DNA of 64,000 nucleotides. It comes from Rhodospirillales bacterium (GTDB lineage: Bacteria; Pseudomonadota; Alphaproteobacteria; Rhodospirillales; Casp-alpha2). The notes under the pieces were generated by a model. It did not search any database. It saw only the letters and a list, made by a program, of their open reading frames with translations, and was not told where the DNA came from. The DNA lies in NCBI GenBank assembly GCA_021775095.1, contig JAJFII010000031.1, forward strand, positions 78,831-142,830, written 5' to 3'. Position 1 is the first letter of the stretch. Each line of letters opens with the position of its first letter. The translations under genes and the position numbers were made by a program. Shown here one piece after another: positions 39,001 through 46,552 of this stretch.

Positions 39001-39977
39001 ATACTCGCCATTGCCGTGTCACGGATACGATAGGTTTCCTTTAAAATGCATCTGGCCAGAATTTTTTCTGACCAGCCGATGACGTTGTCCTCGCGCAGCC
39101 CGAACAGATCGTCAAGGGAGGTTACGGTTTCAAAATAGGTATCCAGCAGTTTTAGCTCCCACCAGTTCCACTTCTTTTGCGAGACAACCGGATCATTGAA
39201 GCGGATATCCATATCGGTGTCGCGCAGTAACAAATTGCCCTCAATGACCAGTTCTTCCATGAATTGATCGGGCAGTCCCCTGGCCAGCAACTCAACCCCG
39301 CGGCTGAGAATGTTTTCTTCAATGCGCAGGGGATAAAAGGTGATGTTGGCCGGGACAATAAAGGTCGGTTCATTTGCTTTTTTGCGTAAGGTTTCTGAAT
39401 TGTCGAGCCCCAGGGAGGTGACCCAGCGTTCGATCCGCTCCCGGTCACCACGCGCAAACAGGTCGCGGACCCTTCGTTTGAATATATCCAGAGTCAAGGC
39501 CAGGACGGCACCACCCAGGTGGTGCTTGCGCCGCTCCCTGGCGGTCCGCGAAAAGATACTGAAGCCGCCGGTTTCGTTGATCACTTTACGGTCTTTGACC
39601 ATTCCCCCTTCGGGAAAAATGATCACTTTGCGGCCCCGTAATATTTCGGCCGCCAGAAAGGCCAATAACCCCGGTTGTTGGTTCGACATGGCTCCCACAC
39701 TGCGTAAAAACTTATCGAAACCATCGCTGGTTTCAAACAGCGAAGCATCGGCAATAGTCCGACAATAGGCACCCGTGTGTCTATGGATAAGGAAAGGCGG
39801 TATCACAGTTTCAAACCGGGCGAAGTGATTGAACAGAAAGATCTGCCCCCGTTCCATCAGGCCGTCATTGTGATGGGCTTTAATATTGAGGCCGAGGCGT
39901 TTGCGAACAATTTCAAATGATCGGACGATTCGATCATAACTGGCTTCGTTGATCGCGAATTTATCGTTGTCGGTCAT
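36036..39977 (-). CDS. Three-domain fusion: glycerolipid acyltransferase, alpha/beta hydrolase and acyl-CoA synthetase
   Basis: One uninterrupted 1313-residue frame. Residues 1-470: PlsB/PlsC-like acyltransferase with NHFARFE at 50-56 (an H-X4-E version of the usual H-X4-D) and FPEGG at 121-125. Residues ~515-755: monoacylglycerol-lipase-like alpha/beta hydrolase with oxyanion HGF, nucleophile Ser598 (GFSAG), Asp706 and His736. Residues ~775-1310: AMP-forming acyl-CoA synthetase with YTGGTTGSPKG (964-974), GYGMTE (1105-1110) and a C-terminal GKLSKKE lysine. No signal peptide. It heads the fatty-acid operon. It could release, activate and re-esterify acyl chains in one polypeptide; that coupling is inference. 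Confidence 0.9.
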   Translation of the reverse strand: MTDNDKFAINEASYDRIVRSFEIVRKRLGLNIKAHHNDGLMERGQIFLFNHFARFETVIPPFLIHRHTGAYCRTIADASLFETSDGFDKFLRSVGAMSNQQPGLLAFLAAEILRGRKVIIFPEGGMVKDRKVINETGGFSIFSRTARERRKHHLGGAVLALTLDIFKRRVRDLFARGDRERIERWVTSLGLDNSETLRKKANEPTFIVPANITFYPLRIEENILSRGVELLARGLPDQFMEELVIEGNLLLRDTDMDIRFNDPVVSQKKWNWWELKLLDTYFETVTSLDDLFGLREDNVIGWSEKILARCILKETYRIRDTAMASMYGAVTVNLSHLASYMVTRLVAGGHMEIAKQRFHRALYIALKKLQENPNIHLHRSLFWPDRYQGLLDGGTQDLKRFFGICKNAGLIGLTPKHYRFTTKLSDVNEIDDVRLENPVLVYANEVTPIDGVRQAVDDALEASNRVSDMEIAVNLFDDELRAHTWNRNHFTKPRYQEINDQETATESGAPFLLIPKKNPIGKGVLLVHGFLASPAELADYGKSLSDQGYAVLGVRLAGHGTSPWDLKDRTWQDWLISVEKGYRIISAFAEKIIVVGFSAGGILSLMLAAQRPEKLIAVAAICAPQDYRNRNLVFVPLVHGLNKLSEWLPAYDGIIPFRENESEHPDINYRHMPFHGLYQLRALSSELPACLGKINLPTLIIQADNDPVVDPNSARQIFSKLTVQDKSLHWIAADRHGILNENIGETCKLLTDFIARSDIPTTPFTRHHPPPAATSRSVHLVFEDAVARWPERPCVDFMGQSNSYEEIGKKINQAARGFQNLGINKGDRIGLCLPNCPYYVISYYAAVKIGATVVNFNPLYTEEEIRTQIVDSGTQVMVTIGLKTIYPKIEAALHHSPLRSIVVCSLSDALPAIKELLFNVLKRSQISETSHDIRVITFDKLIAQDGKPDPVAIDPATDIALLQYTGGTTGSPKGAMLTHANITANIQQVQIWMGDVNPEGERFLCVIPFFHVFAMTAAMNLGIATGSELILLPRFDLVTVLKTIDAKKPTLFPAVPTIFGAINEFEDLARYDLSSIRFCISGGASLPATVKSTFESLTGCVVVEGYGMTEASPVISCNPPDAENKANSIGLPLPWTEVEIRDLDDRKKTVATGERGQLAIRGPQVMAGYWNRPQDTAATLQGGWLLSGDVGYVDPQGYLFLTDRLKDVIFCSGFKVYPRIIEEAFYKHPDVEEVTVIGIADDYRGETPKAFVKRRKGSSVTEQELLTFSAQQLNAIERPTEIEIRAELPKTMIGKLSKKELVSEHQEKQEIKS

Positions 39978-40420
39978 GGTCTTTGCACCTCAAACGGAGC
40001 CTCCTGAAATCCATTCTGAACCAATTCATGAGATTACCAGCTCACAAATCACTTCCCCGCCATCAAAGCTTTGTGAGTAGGTTTTAATTCGTTCAAATCC
40101 ATGCCCGCGGGTAATCCTCAGGTTCGGGGCCGGCGTGATCATATGCCTTCGCGTTGGCGACGGTGTTGACCTGTCAACAGCGTCGACGCTGCCATTTGTC
40201 ATACCTATAGAAGCTTATTATGAAAGAACGTCCAATTTCAATTGAATAGGAAGTTTTCATCCATCGATTATGTCGTTGTCGGGCCGGAACAGGCTGTTAC
40301 CACCCGATATAGGTCGGATTAGGATCTGGTTCAGCAATCTCGGCGCTACCGTTTCATGGAAGGGCCTGTAGGTCGCGTGGGAGCGCCATCAGTAGCCGAT
40401 AACCGGCGCGGGCGGGATCG
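39978..40420. promoter_or_regulatory. Upstream region of the fatty-acid operon with adjacent palindromes
   Basis: A 443-nt gap without a recognisable gene, upstream of the fusion gene and downstream of the Gfo/Idh gene. It contains GTTGAC-CT-GTCAAC (40165-40178) directly abutting the perfect 14-bp palindrome CAGCGTCGACGCTG (40178-40191), likely operator sites for a fatty-acid regulator encoded elsewhere. CTCACAAA/TTTGTGAG (40041-40048, 40070-40077) is a further inverted repeat. The stretch 40250-40420 has coding-like composition but no recognisable product. Confidence 0.4.
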
Positions 40421-41497
40421 CTACAAGTGCACGACTTGACCGCTCCGAATGGATTGGTCGGCGGCCAGAACAATGCGCAGGCTGGCCACGGCGTCATCCA
40501 TATGGTCTCGCAAATCCACATCCTGACGAATGGCGTTTAAGAAAAACAGTTGTTCGCGCTGGCACAAATCATCGTGACCGGGTTCGTCCTCGGTTCGGAT
40601 AATCAGATCCTCATGGATAAACTGCGAACCACTGTCCAGGTCGGACCGGTGAAAACGCAGGGCATTGGTTTTGGTATGGGCGTCGACGTCATCAGATTTG
40701 TGACCTTGGCCAGCTTGTTCAGCTGCGACAATACTGACACAACCTTTTGGCCCGACAATGTCTTTCACAAAAAATGCCGTTTCGCTCATCATCGGCCCCC
40801 ATCCGGCTTCGTACCAGCCAATCGACCGATCTTCGAATGTGACCTGCAGATGGCCGTAATTGTACATGCCTTTCGGAATTTCATCGGTTAACCGGGCACC
40901 AATCGCATGGACGGCGACGGGTTTGGAGCGGGTCATCAAACACATCATATCGACATAATGAACACCACAATCGACAAGTGGCGACAGGCTGTCCATCAGA
41001 TGTTTGTGAACGCCCCAGGTTTCACCGCTGCTCTGTTGGTTTAGGTTCATGCGCATGACCAGGGGTTTGCCCAATTCCTGGGTCATTTCAACCAGTTTGA
41101 TCCACGATGGGTGGTGCCGGAGAATATAACCGACAACCAGCTTTTTGTTGGCCGCCGTGGCGGCATCTACCACCTCCTGGGACTCCTCGACGGTTTCGGC
41201 CAAAGGTTTTTCCAGAAAAACATGGGCCCCGGCGGCGAACGCTTTTTTGGCAAACGCGGCGTGGGTATTCGGCCAAGTATTGATTGAGACGGCATCGGGT
41301 TTCGTCACTTCGAGGGCAACGTCAAAGTCCTGATACCGTGGGTATCCTGCCAGTTCACCGACAAGCTCTGTCTGATCCGTTAACTGGCGGCTGCACAGGC
41401 CGACGATCTCGAAGCCGTCCAATGTGTGATAGGCTTTGGCATGGGATATACCCATATTGCCCAATCCGACGATAACAACCCGTATTTTATCCGACAC
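40421..41497 (-). CDS. Gfo/Idh/MocA-family sugar oxidoreductase
   Basis: A 358-residue NAD(P)-dependent dehydrogenase. The Rossmann motif GLGNMGISHAK is at ~11-21, the family lysine motif EKPLAE is near 96, and a C-terminal alpha/beta sheet domain follows, with GVHYVDMM containing the usual His. It starts at GTG with AAGGAGG 6 nt upstream, 17 nt after nagA. As last gene of the amino-sugar operon it may oxidise or epimerise a sugar derivative; the substrate is not predictable. Confidence 0.88.
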   Translation of the reverse strand: MSDKIRVVIVGLGNMGISHAKAYHTLDGFEIVGLCSRQLTDQTELVGELAGYPRYQDFDVALEVTKPDAVSINTWPNTHAAFAKKAFAAGAHVFLEKPLAETVEESQEVVDAATAANKKLVVGYILRHHPSWIKLVEMTQELGKPLVMRMNLNQQSSGETWGVHKHLMDSLSPLVDCGVHYVDMMCLMTRSKPVAVHAIGARLTDEIPKGMYNYGHLQVTFEDRSIGWYEAGWGPMMSETAFFVKDIVGPKGCVSIVAAEQAGQGHKSDDVDAHTKTNALRFHRSDLDSGSQFIHEDLIIRTEDEPGHDDLCQREQLFFLNAIRQDVDLRDHMDDAVASLRIVLAADQSIRSGQVVHL

Positions 41498-41514
41498 CTA
41501 ACCCTCCTTTTGTA

Positions 41515-42654
41515 TTAATGGGATTTCATCTGACCCTTGATCCAGGTTTTTTGCACCCGCAGGTCCTTGTCCAGGGCCACCAGGTCCGCCTGATAACCGG
41601 CTTTGATCGAGCCCAGGCGACCGGCCAGACCCAAATACTCAGCCGGATACCGTGATGCCATGCGCAACGCTTCGTCGAGCGGTTGGTCGAGCATCCGCAC
41701 GGTATTGCGAACCGCCGAGGCCATATCCAAATCAGAGCCGGCGAGGGTCCCGTCGGCGGTCGCACAAACCCCGTCGCGCGCCTCAATAACTTCGCCGCGC
41801 AAGGTGAAGGATTTGACAGCCGCGCCAACGCTCGGCATGGCGTCGGAAACCAAAATCATTTTGCCTTTTTGTTTGGCGGCAATGGCGATTTTCAGGGTCG
41901 CCGGGTGAACATGGTGGCCATCGACGATGATCCCGCACCAGGCGTGGCGATCTTCGAGGGCCGCGCCGACCACGCCAGGTGCCCGACTTTCCAAGGGCGA
42001 CATGGCGTTAAACAAATGGGTAAAACACGACAGGCCCTGATGCAGGGATTTTTGGATATCGGTGTAGGTCGCTGCCGTGTGACCGGCCGATACCCGTATG
42101 CCGGCATCGGACAGTTCTTTGATCAGATTGTCAGGGCAGGTCTCCGGTGCCACGGTGGCAATCACTACTCCCAGTCCGGGCGATTTGTACAGGGTTTTCG
42201 CCTGATCTTCAAAGGGACGAATTTTGCCCGGGTCATGCACACCCTTGCGGGCGACGTTCAGGTAGGGTCCTTCGAAATGCACGCCGATGATGCCCGCGAC
42301 GTTTTCCTGCCGCGCCCTTTTGATCGCTTCCGCAGCGCGCTCCATGGTCACAAAATCGTCACTTATTAAGGTGGGCAACAGGGCAGTGGTCCCAAACGCC
42401 CGGTGGCTTTCTGATATGGTTTTTAGGGTTGCCACGACCGGCTGGTCGTTGAAAAGAACACCACCGCCGCCATTGACCTGAATATCAATAAACCCAGGAG
42501 CAATCAGATTATCGCCCAGATCGGTAACCACCGCTCCGCTCGGCAAGGAACTGACGGGTATGACCGACGTGATCCGGTGGTTTTCGAGGACAACGGCGTG
42601 GCCATCCAGAAACCGGTCGCCATCAAAAAGGTTAGCTGATGTTAAGGCCTGCAT
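41515..42654 (-). CDS. nagA: N-acetylglucosamine-6-phosphate deacetylase
   Basis: A 379-residue amidohydrolase that removes acetate from GlcNAc-6-phosphate. Family blocks are APGFIDIQVNGGGG, HFEGPYLN (metal Glu), SAGHTAATY, THLFNAMSPL, GIIVDGHHVHP and the catalytic Asp in LVSDAMPSVG. The start ATG shares its base with the SIS-gene stop (TAATG). It supplies glucosamine-6-phosphate to the SIS-type deaminase encoded just upstream. Confidence 0.94.
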   Translation of the reverse strand: MQALTSANLFDGDRFLDGHAVVLENHRITSVIPVSSLPSGAVVTDLGDNLIAPGFIDIQVNGGGGVLFNDQPVVATLKTISESHRAFGTTALLPTLISDDFVTMERAAEAIKRARQENVAGIIGVHFEGPYLNVARKGVHDPGKIRPFEDQAKTLYKSPGLGVVIATVAPETCPDNLIKELSDAGIRVSAGHTAATYTDIQKSLHQGLSCFTHLFNAMSPLESRAPGVVGAALEDRHAWCGIIVDGHHVHPATLKIAIAAKQKGKMILVSDAMPSVGAAVKSFTLRGEVIEARDGVCATADGTLAGSDLDMASAVRNTVRMLDQPLDEALRMASRYPAEYLGLAGRLGSIKAGYQADLVALDKDLRVQKTWIKGQMKSH

Positions 42655-43685
42655 TATCGTGTCTCCGTTACTTTAAGCAGGTGCTCGGGGGCATCCGGGT
42701 TCATGCCCCGTGCCAGAGACAGGGAATTGGCGAAGGGATAAAAAGACTGGATCATGGTGATGGGTGCGCAAATCGGATTGACATCTGCGATGACCGGAAG
42801 ATAACGCTCATCGGTGATCCCGGTTCCGGCAATAAAGGCGTTGCCACCTTTGTTTTTGATGGCGTCAATCAAGACGTCCGTGCTCGCCCGGGTTTGGTCA
42901 TCCTGGGCGAACACGAGGACGGGAAATCCGTCGCGCAGCAGTTCGAGCGGCCCATGCAGAATTTCCGCCGTGCTAAAGGGTTCGGCATGTAATTTGGATG
43001 TTTCCTTGAACTTCAATGCGGCTTCCTGGGCAACACAATATCCGTAACCGCGACCCGCGACAAACAGATCATCGGCTTTGGTAAAAGTTGGTAATGCGTG
43101 CTGCCAATCCACCTTCGCCGCTTGTTCCAATTGTCCAGGGAGGCGGTGCAGGGCCTCTGTAAGCCCGTCATCATCAGACCACAGTGCGGTGATCTGCAAC
43201 AGGCTGGCCAACGCGGTAATAAACGATTTGGTCGCAGCGACACTAACTTCCGGCCCGGCGTGCAGCGGCAGGCAAAGATCGGCGAGATCGGCGAGGGGCG
43301 AATCCGTGACGTTACATAAGGCAACCACGTAGGCCCCTGCGGATTTTGCCTGTTCGGCGCTAACCACCAGATCGGGGCTTTTTCCCGATTGTGAAATTGC
43401 AACAAAAAGCGCACCGGTCATGTTCAGGGAGGCCTTGTACACGGAACTGATGGACGGTGCGAAGGATGCTGTAGCCACCCCGCAACGGGTCTCAAACAGG
43501 TATTTGGCATAGGTCGCGGCATGATCGGAACTGCCGCGGGCGCAAGTGACGACGAACGGCGGAGGCGATTTCCGCAGGCGCTGGGCCAGTTCCCGGCAGG
43601 CGTCGGCATTTTTTGTTATCAATTGGGCGACGGCGGCTGGCGCTTCGCGGGCTTCTTTTTCCATAGCTGTCATTTTGCGGCTCAT
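42654..43685 (-). CDS. SIS-domain glucosamine-6-phosphate deaminase (NagB-II/GlmS-like)
   Basis: A 343-residue protein with two SIS sugar-isomerase domains and no glutaminase domain. ARGSSDHAATYAKYLFE, VAISQSGKSPDLV and the C-terminal LARGMNPDAPEHLLKVTET match the GlmS-like NagB-II group, which converts glucosamine-6-phosphate to fructose-6-phosphate and ammonia. The neighbour nagA supports this over a tagatose-derivative role (AgaS). It follows the GntR gene by 18 nt. Confidence 0.9.
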   Translation of the reverse strand: MSRKMTAMEKEAREAPAAVAQLITKNADACRELAQRLRKSPPPFVVTCARGSSDHAATYAKYLFETRCGVATASFAPSISSVYKASLNMTGALFVAISQSGKSPDLVVSAEQAKSAGAYVVALCNVTDSPLADLADLCLPLHAGPEVSVAATKSFITALASLLQITALWSDDDGLTEALHRLPGQLEQAAKVDWQHALPTFTKADDLFVAGRGYGYCVAQEAALKFKETSKLHAEPFSTAEILHGPLELLRDGFPVLVFAQDDQTRASTDVLIDAIKNKGGNAFIAGTGITDERYLPVIADVNPICAPITMIQSFYPFANSLSLARGMNPDAPEHLLKVTETR

Positions 43686-43703
43686 AAAAAAACGTTTCCT
43701 GGG

Positions 43704-44453
43704 TTATAATTGCAATTCGGCAACAAAGTCGTAACTGTCGCCGCGGTAGTGGGAACAGACAAACTCTATGGCGCTTCCATTGCCTAAAAAAGATCTTCGC
43801 TCAATATACAAACAAGCGCTTCCCGGCTGGACAGATAGAAGTCGCGCCTGTTCAATTCCAAACAATTCGGCGCGCAGGGTTTGCAGGGCGCGGACGGGTC
43901 GTAGGCCCCGTTGGTCGAGGGCCGCGTACAACGACCCGTCAACCAGTTCCGGCTTTGGTAAATATCTGACCGGTAACACGGCATATTCAAGGCACATGGG
44001 CCGTTCGTCTGCCGTCCGCAGTCGATAAAGGCGCGATACCTGGGCACCGGGTTTCAATTCCAGGGCAAGGGATTCCCGGGGCGTTGCCGTGCCGACGGCC
44101 CGGTCCAGCCATTCAACACCGGGAACCATGCCTCGGCTACTCATATCCTCCGTATAACCGGTGAGTTCAGACAAGGGTTGTTCGACGCGCGATGAAACGA
44201 AAGTGCCAGCCCCCTGACGCTGGTTCAACAATCCTTCTTCGACCAATCCCCGGACAGCGCGGCGCACGGTAATACGCGAAACCCCCAAGGAGGTCGCCAA
44301 TTCCCGTTCACTGGGCAAGGCATCGTCGATGTCCAAGGTGCCCTCATCCATGGCCCGGCGAATGCCCTTAATCAGGCGTTGATAGAGGGGCGCGGCGTTA
44401 CCACTACCCAATTCGGCGCGTAATCCATCAACAAGGGTCTGAGTTTCAGACAT
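43704..44453 (-). CDS. GntR-family (HutC/UTRA) transcriptional regulator
   Basis: A 249-residue regulator with an N-terminal winged helix at ~25-88 (PSERELATSLGVSRITVRRAV) and a C-terminal UTRA ligand domain (~100-245, with PGVEWLDR and RLYRLRTADERPMCLE). UTRA regulators of nag loci, such as NagR/YvoA and DasR, respond to amino-sugar phosphates. The ATG at 44453 overlaps the kinase gene by 8 nt and has GAGGAG upstream. Candidate binding sites are the tandem repeats at 45408-45429 and 45566-45587. Confidence 0.92.
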   Translation of the reverse strand: MSETQTLVDGLRAELGSGNAAPLYQRLIKGIRRAMDEGTLDIDDALPSERELATSLGVSRITVRRAVRGLVEEGLLNQRQGAGTFVSSRVEQPLSELTGYTEDMSSRGMVPGVEWLDRAVGTATPRESLALELKPGAQVSRLYRLRTADERPMCLEYAVLPVRYLPKPELVDGSLYAALDQRGLRPVRALQTLRAELFGIEQARLLSVQPGSACLYIERRSFLGNGSAIEFVCSHYRGDSYDFVAELQL

Positions 44454-45348
44454 GACTGGCGGTCTCCTCATAGGCCAAACGGGCCAACATTAATGCACCG
44501 TCCAGGGGATCGCCCTGGGCGCGGGTGAGTTGTGCGGTCACCCGATCTGACAACCAAGGCAACAGAGGTTCGGCCAGACCACCGATCAAAACGACGCGGC
44601 CGGGCCCGTCACCCATAAGCGCCAAAAGTGTTCGTTCCACGTCTGACGCCGCCGCCCGAATTAAGGTTGCCGCCGCCGCGTCACCCTGGGCTGCAAGCTT
44701 AAAGACGTCAGGCGCAAAACGGCCATAGGATTTCGGCGTTGCCGTTTCGGACCAGATAACCATGGCTTCCGGATTGTCGCCAAAATGGGCCATAAGTGCG
44801 CTTCCCAACCGGGAACGCGCCGACACGCCGTCGTGTTCTGCAAGCGCCAGACGCAAAGCAGCCCGTCCCAAATGGGCACCGCCGCCTTGGTCTGACAGGG
44901 CAAAACCCCAGCCGCCGACGGATTTGGACCTGCCGTTTTCAAGTTTCAATCCACAGACACCGGTGCCGATAATAAGAATGGCACCATCCTTACCTTGGTG
45001 AGCACCCAGACAGGCAATATGTGCGTCTGTTTCAGCACGAAAGCTGGCAAACGGGACCTCATAGGCGTTAACCGCCTTGTGGTCACGTTGCAACGACAGT
45101 CCAGCGAGCCCGAGCCCCGCATGGATACGGTTTAAACAGGCCTTGGTAAATCCGGCCTGAGCGATGGCTATTTCCGTGGCATTCATAATCTCCGCGAAGG
45201 TTTTATCGAGCCCCAGTGTGGTATTTGCACTTCCGGCTTGGCCGGCTCCCAGTTGCTGCCCCGATTGATTGCACAAGCGCGCCCGGCAGTTGGTGCCGCC
45301 GCCGTCAATGGCCAAAAACAAAGGAGCGAAATCGGAGTGTTGGTTCAC
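44446..45348 (-). CDS. BadF/BadG-family N-acetyl-amino-sugar kinase
   Basis: A 300-residue ASKHA kinase: the phosphate-1 motif AIDGGGTN at 13-20, the GVCGLK and GGWGFALSDQGGGAHLGR segments, and VVLIGGLAEPLLPWL match the GlcNAc kinase/MurK group. It would phosphorylate GlcNAc and perhaps MurNAc after uptake by the unphosphorylating ABC system. It starts at GTG 45348 (AAAAGGG about 11 nt before). It is the first gene of the minus-strand operon, divergent from murQ. Confidence 0.9.
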   Translation of the reverse strand: MNQHSDFAPLFLAIDGGGTNCRARLCNQSGQQLGAGQAGSANTTLGLDKTFAEIMNATEIAIAQAGFTKACLNRIHAGLGLAGLSLQRDHKAVNAYEVPFASFRAETDAHIACLGAHQGKDGAILIIGTGVCGLKLENGRSKSVGGWGFALSDQGGGAHLGRAALRLALAEHDGVSARSRLGSALMAHFGDNPEAMVIWSETATPKSYGRFAPDVFKLAAQGDAAAATLIRAAASDVERTLLALMGDGPGRVVLIGGLAEPLLPWLSDRVTAQLTRAQGDPLDGALMLARLAYEETASHV

Positions 45349-45407
45349 GAGACGGTAACCCTTTTAATTTTAATCGTCGGCAAAACTGTAATTGTTATTG
45401 GATTAAA

Positions 45408-45429
45408 ATTCAATACCAATTTACTACCA
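45408..45429 (-). promoter_or_regulatory. Tandem 11-bp operator upstream of the kinase operon
   Basis: On the minus strand two 11-bp units abut: TGGTAGTAAAT (45429-45419) and TGGTATTGAAT (45418-45408), sharing TGGTAnnnAAT. They lie 60 nt upstream of the kinase start, pointing toward it. The 11-bp period puts both units on one DNA face, suiting a dimeric GntR-type protein. A matching pair precedes murQ. Confidence 0.6.
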
Positions 45430-45565
45430 TTTTACGAGTAACTGAATATCATTTTAAAATAGAATTTTTTTTATACTAAATAATGGCAGAAAATAGCCAA
45501 TATTATGGGAAAATATAAAAAATCGTCCCGTTAGTAAAAAAAGACTCCTTTTTTTAATTGGCCTG

Positions 45566-45587
45566 TGGTATTCAATTGGTATCTAAT
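45566..45587 (+). promoter_or_regulatory. Tandem 11-bp operator upstream of murQ
   Basis: TGGTATTCAAT (45566-45576) and TGGTATCTAAT (45577-45587) repeat in direct orientation with an 11-bp period and face murQ. They end 16 nt before the proposed TTG start. Consensus with the divergent copy is TGGTAnnnAAT. A perfect 9-bp A/T hairpin (TAAAAAAAG/CTTTTTTTA, 45535-45556) lies just upstream. Confidence 0.6.
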
Positions 45588-45603
45588 CAAAGGAACCAAG
45601 ATA

Positions 45604-46512
45604 TTGCACCAGCCCCTCGCCAAAACAGAACAGCGCGCCGGCACTTCCAAGGGGATGGACCAATGGGAGAACCATGCGGTTTTGTTGGCCCTATGGCAGG
45701 GGCAGGCGCAGGCTGTCACGGCCGTTAAAGCCGCAATCCCGCAAATGTCAGACGCCGCCAACGCCATTGTCGCCCGACTCATGGGCAGCGAAGGTCGCCT
45801 GATTTATGTCGGTGCCGGATCCTCCGGTCTGCTGGCCATGCAGGATGGCATGGAGATGACGCCAACCTTTAACTGGCCGCCGTCGCGGTTGGTATTTTTA
45901 ATGGCCGGTGGCGACCAAGCCCGGTTAACACCTGTTGGTGTTGCAGAAGACGATGATCGGGCGGCGGTCCGGGATCTTGAAAGAATCAAACTGCAAAAAA
46001 CCGACGTGATTATTGCGGTGGCCGCCAGTGGTACAACACCCTACACGGTTTGTGTATTGGCTGAGGCGCGCAAAATCGGCGCGTTGTCTGTGGGTATTGC
46101 CAATAATGCAGATACCGAAGTGCTGACCCTGTCCGACTTCGCCGTTCTATTGGACAGCGGACCGGAAGTCATTACCGGATCAACCCGACTTGCTGCCGGT
46201 ACTGCGCAAAAAGCGGCACTCGGCATGTTATCATCGCTGGTGATGACGCGAATGGGTCATGTGGTTGATGGCTGGATGGTCGATATGATTGCTGACAACA
46301 GCAAACTGCGGACCCGAGCCATGCATATGGTCTCGGATATTTCCGCTTGTCCGCAGAATGCGGCGCAGGCAGCCCTGCAATCCAGCGCCGGAAATATAAA
46401 GCTGGCGGTGTTGATCGCCCTCGGGGCCAGCACCAACCAGGGCAAAGAGTTACTGGAAAAATCAAACGGCCACTTAAGAGCCGCAATGGAAGCCTTAACG
46501 ACGATTACCTGA
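45604..46512 (+). CDS. murQ: N-acetylmuramic acid 6-phosphate etherase
   Basis: A 302-residue SIS-fold lyase that cleaves the lactyl ether of MurNAc-6-phosphate, giving GlcNAc-6-phosphate and lactate. RLIYVGAGSSG, the glutamate in DGMEMTPTF and that in VAEDD match the two catalytic glutamates of MurQ, and ITGSTRLAAGTAQKAALGMLS is the family signature. The TTG at 45604 has AAAGGA upstream and gives the MurQ N-terminus (KTEQR); a GTG at 45565 has no ribosome site and would overlap the operator. It is followed by an ABC importer, so MurNAc is likely taken up unphosphorylated. Confidence 0.9.
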   Translation: MHQPLAKTEQRAGTSKGMDQWENHAVLLALWQGQAQAVTAVKAAIPQMSDAANAIVARLMGSEGRLIYVGAGSSGLLAMQDGMEMTPTFNWPPSRLVFLMAGGDQARLTPVGVAEDDDRAAVRDLERIKLQKTDVIIAVAASGTTPYTVCVLAEARKIGALSVGIANNADTEVLTLSDFAVLLDSGPEVITGSTRLAAGTAQKAALGMLSSLVMTRMGHVVDGWMVDMIADNSKLRTRAMHMVSDISACPQNAAQAALQSSAGNIKLAVLIALGASTNQGKELLEKSNGHLRAAMEALTTIT

Positions 46513-46552
46513 ACTTATTTAAATGTCTAACAGTCAACAACAGGAGGACCTC

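Noticed and set aside
40041..40077. CTCACAAA/TTTGTGAG repeat as a terminator
   Set aside because: The loop is 21 nt and no T-run follows on either strand.
40250..40420. Possible pseudogene remnant
   Set aside because: Short frames in several phases, none resembling a known protein; composition alone is not enough.
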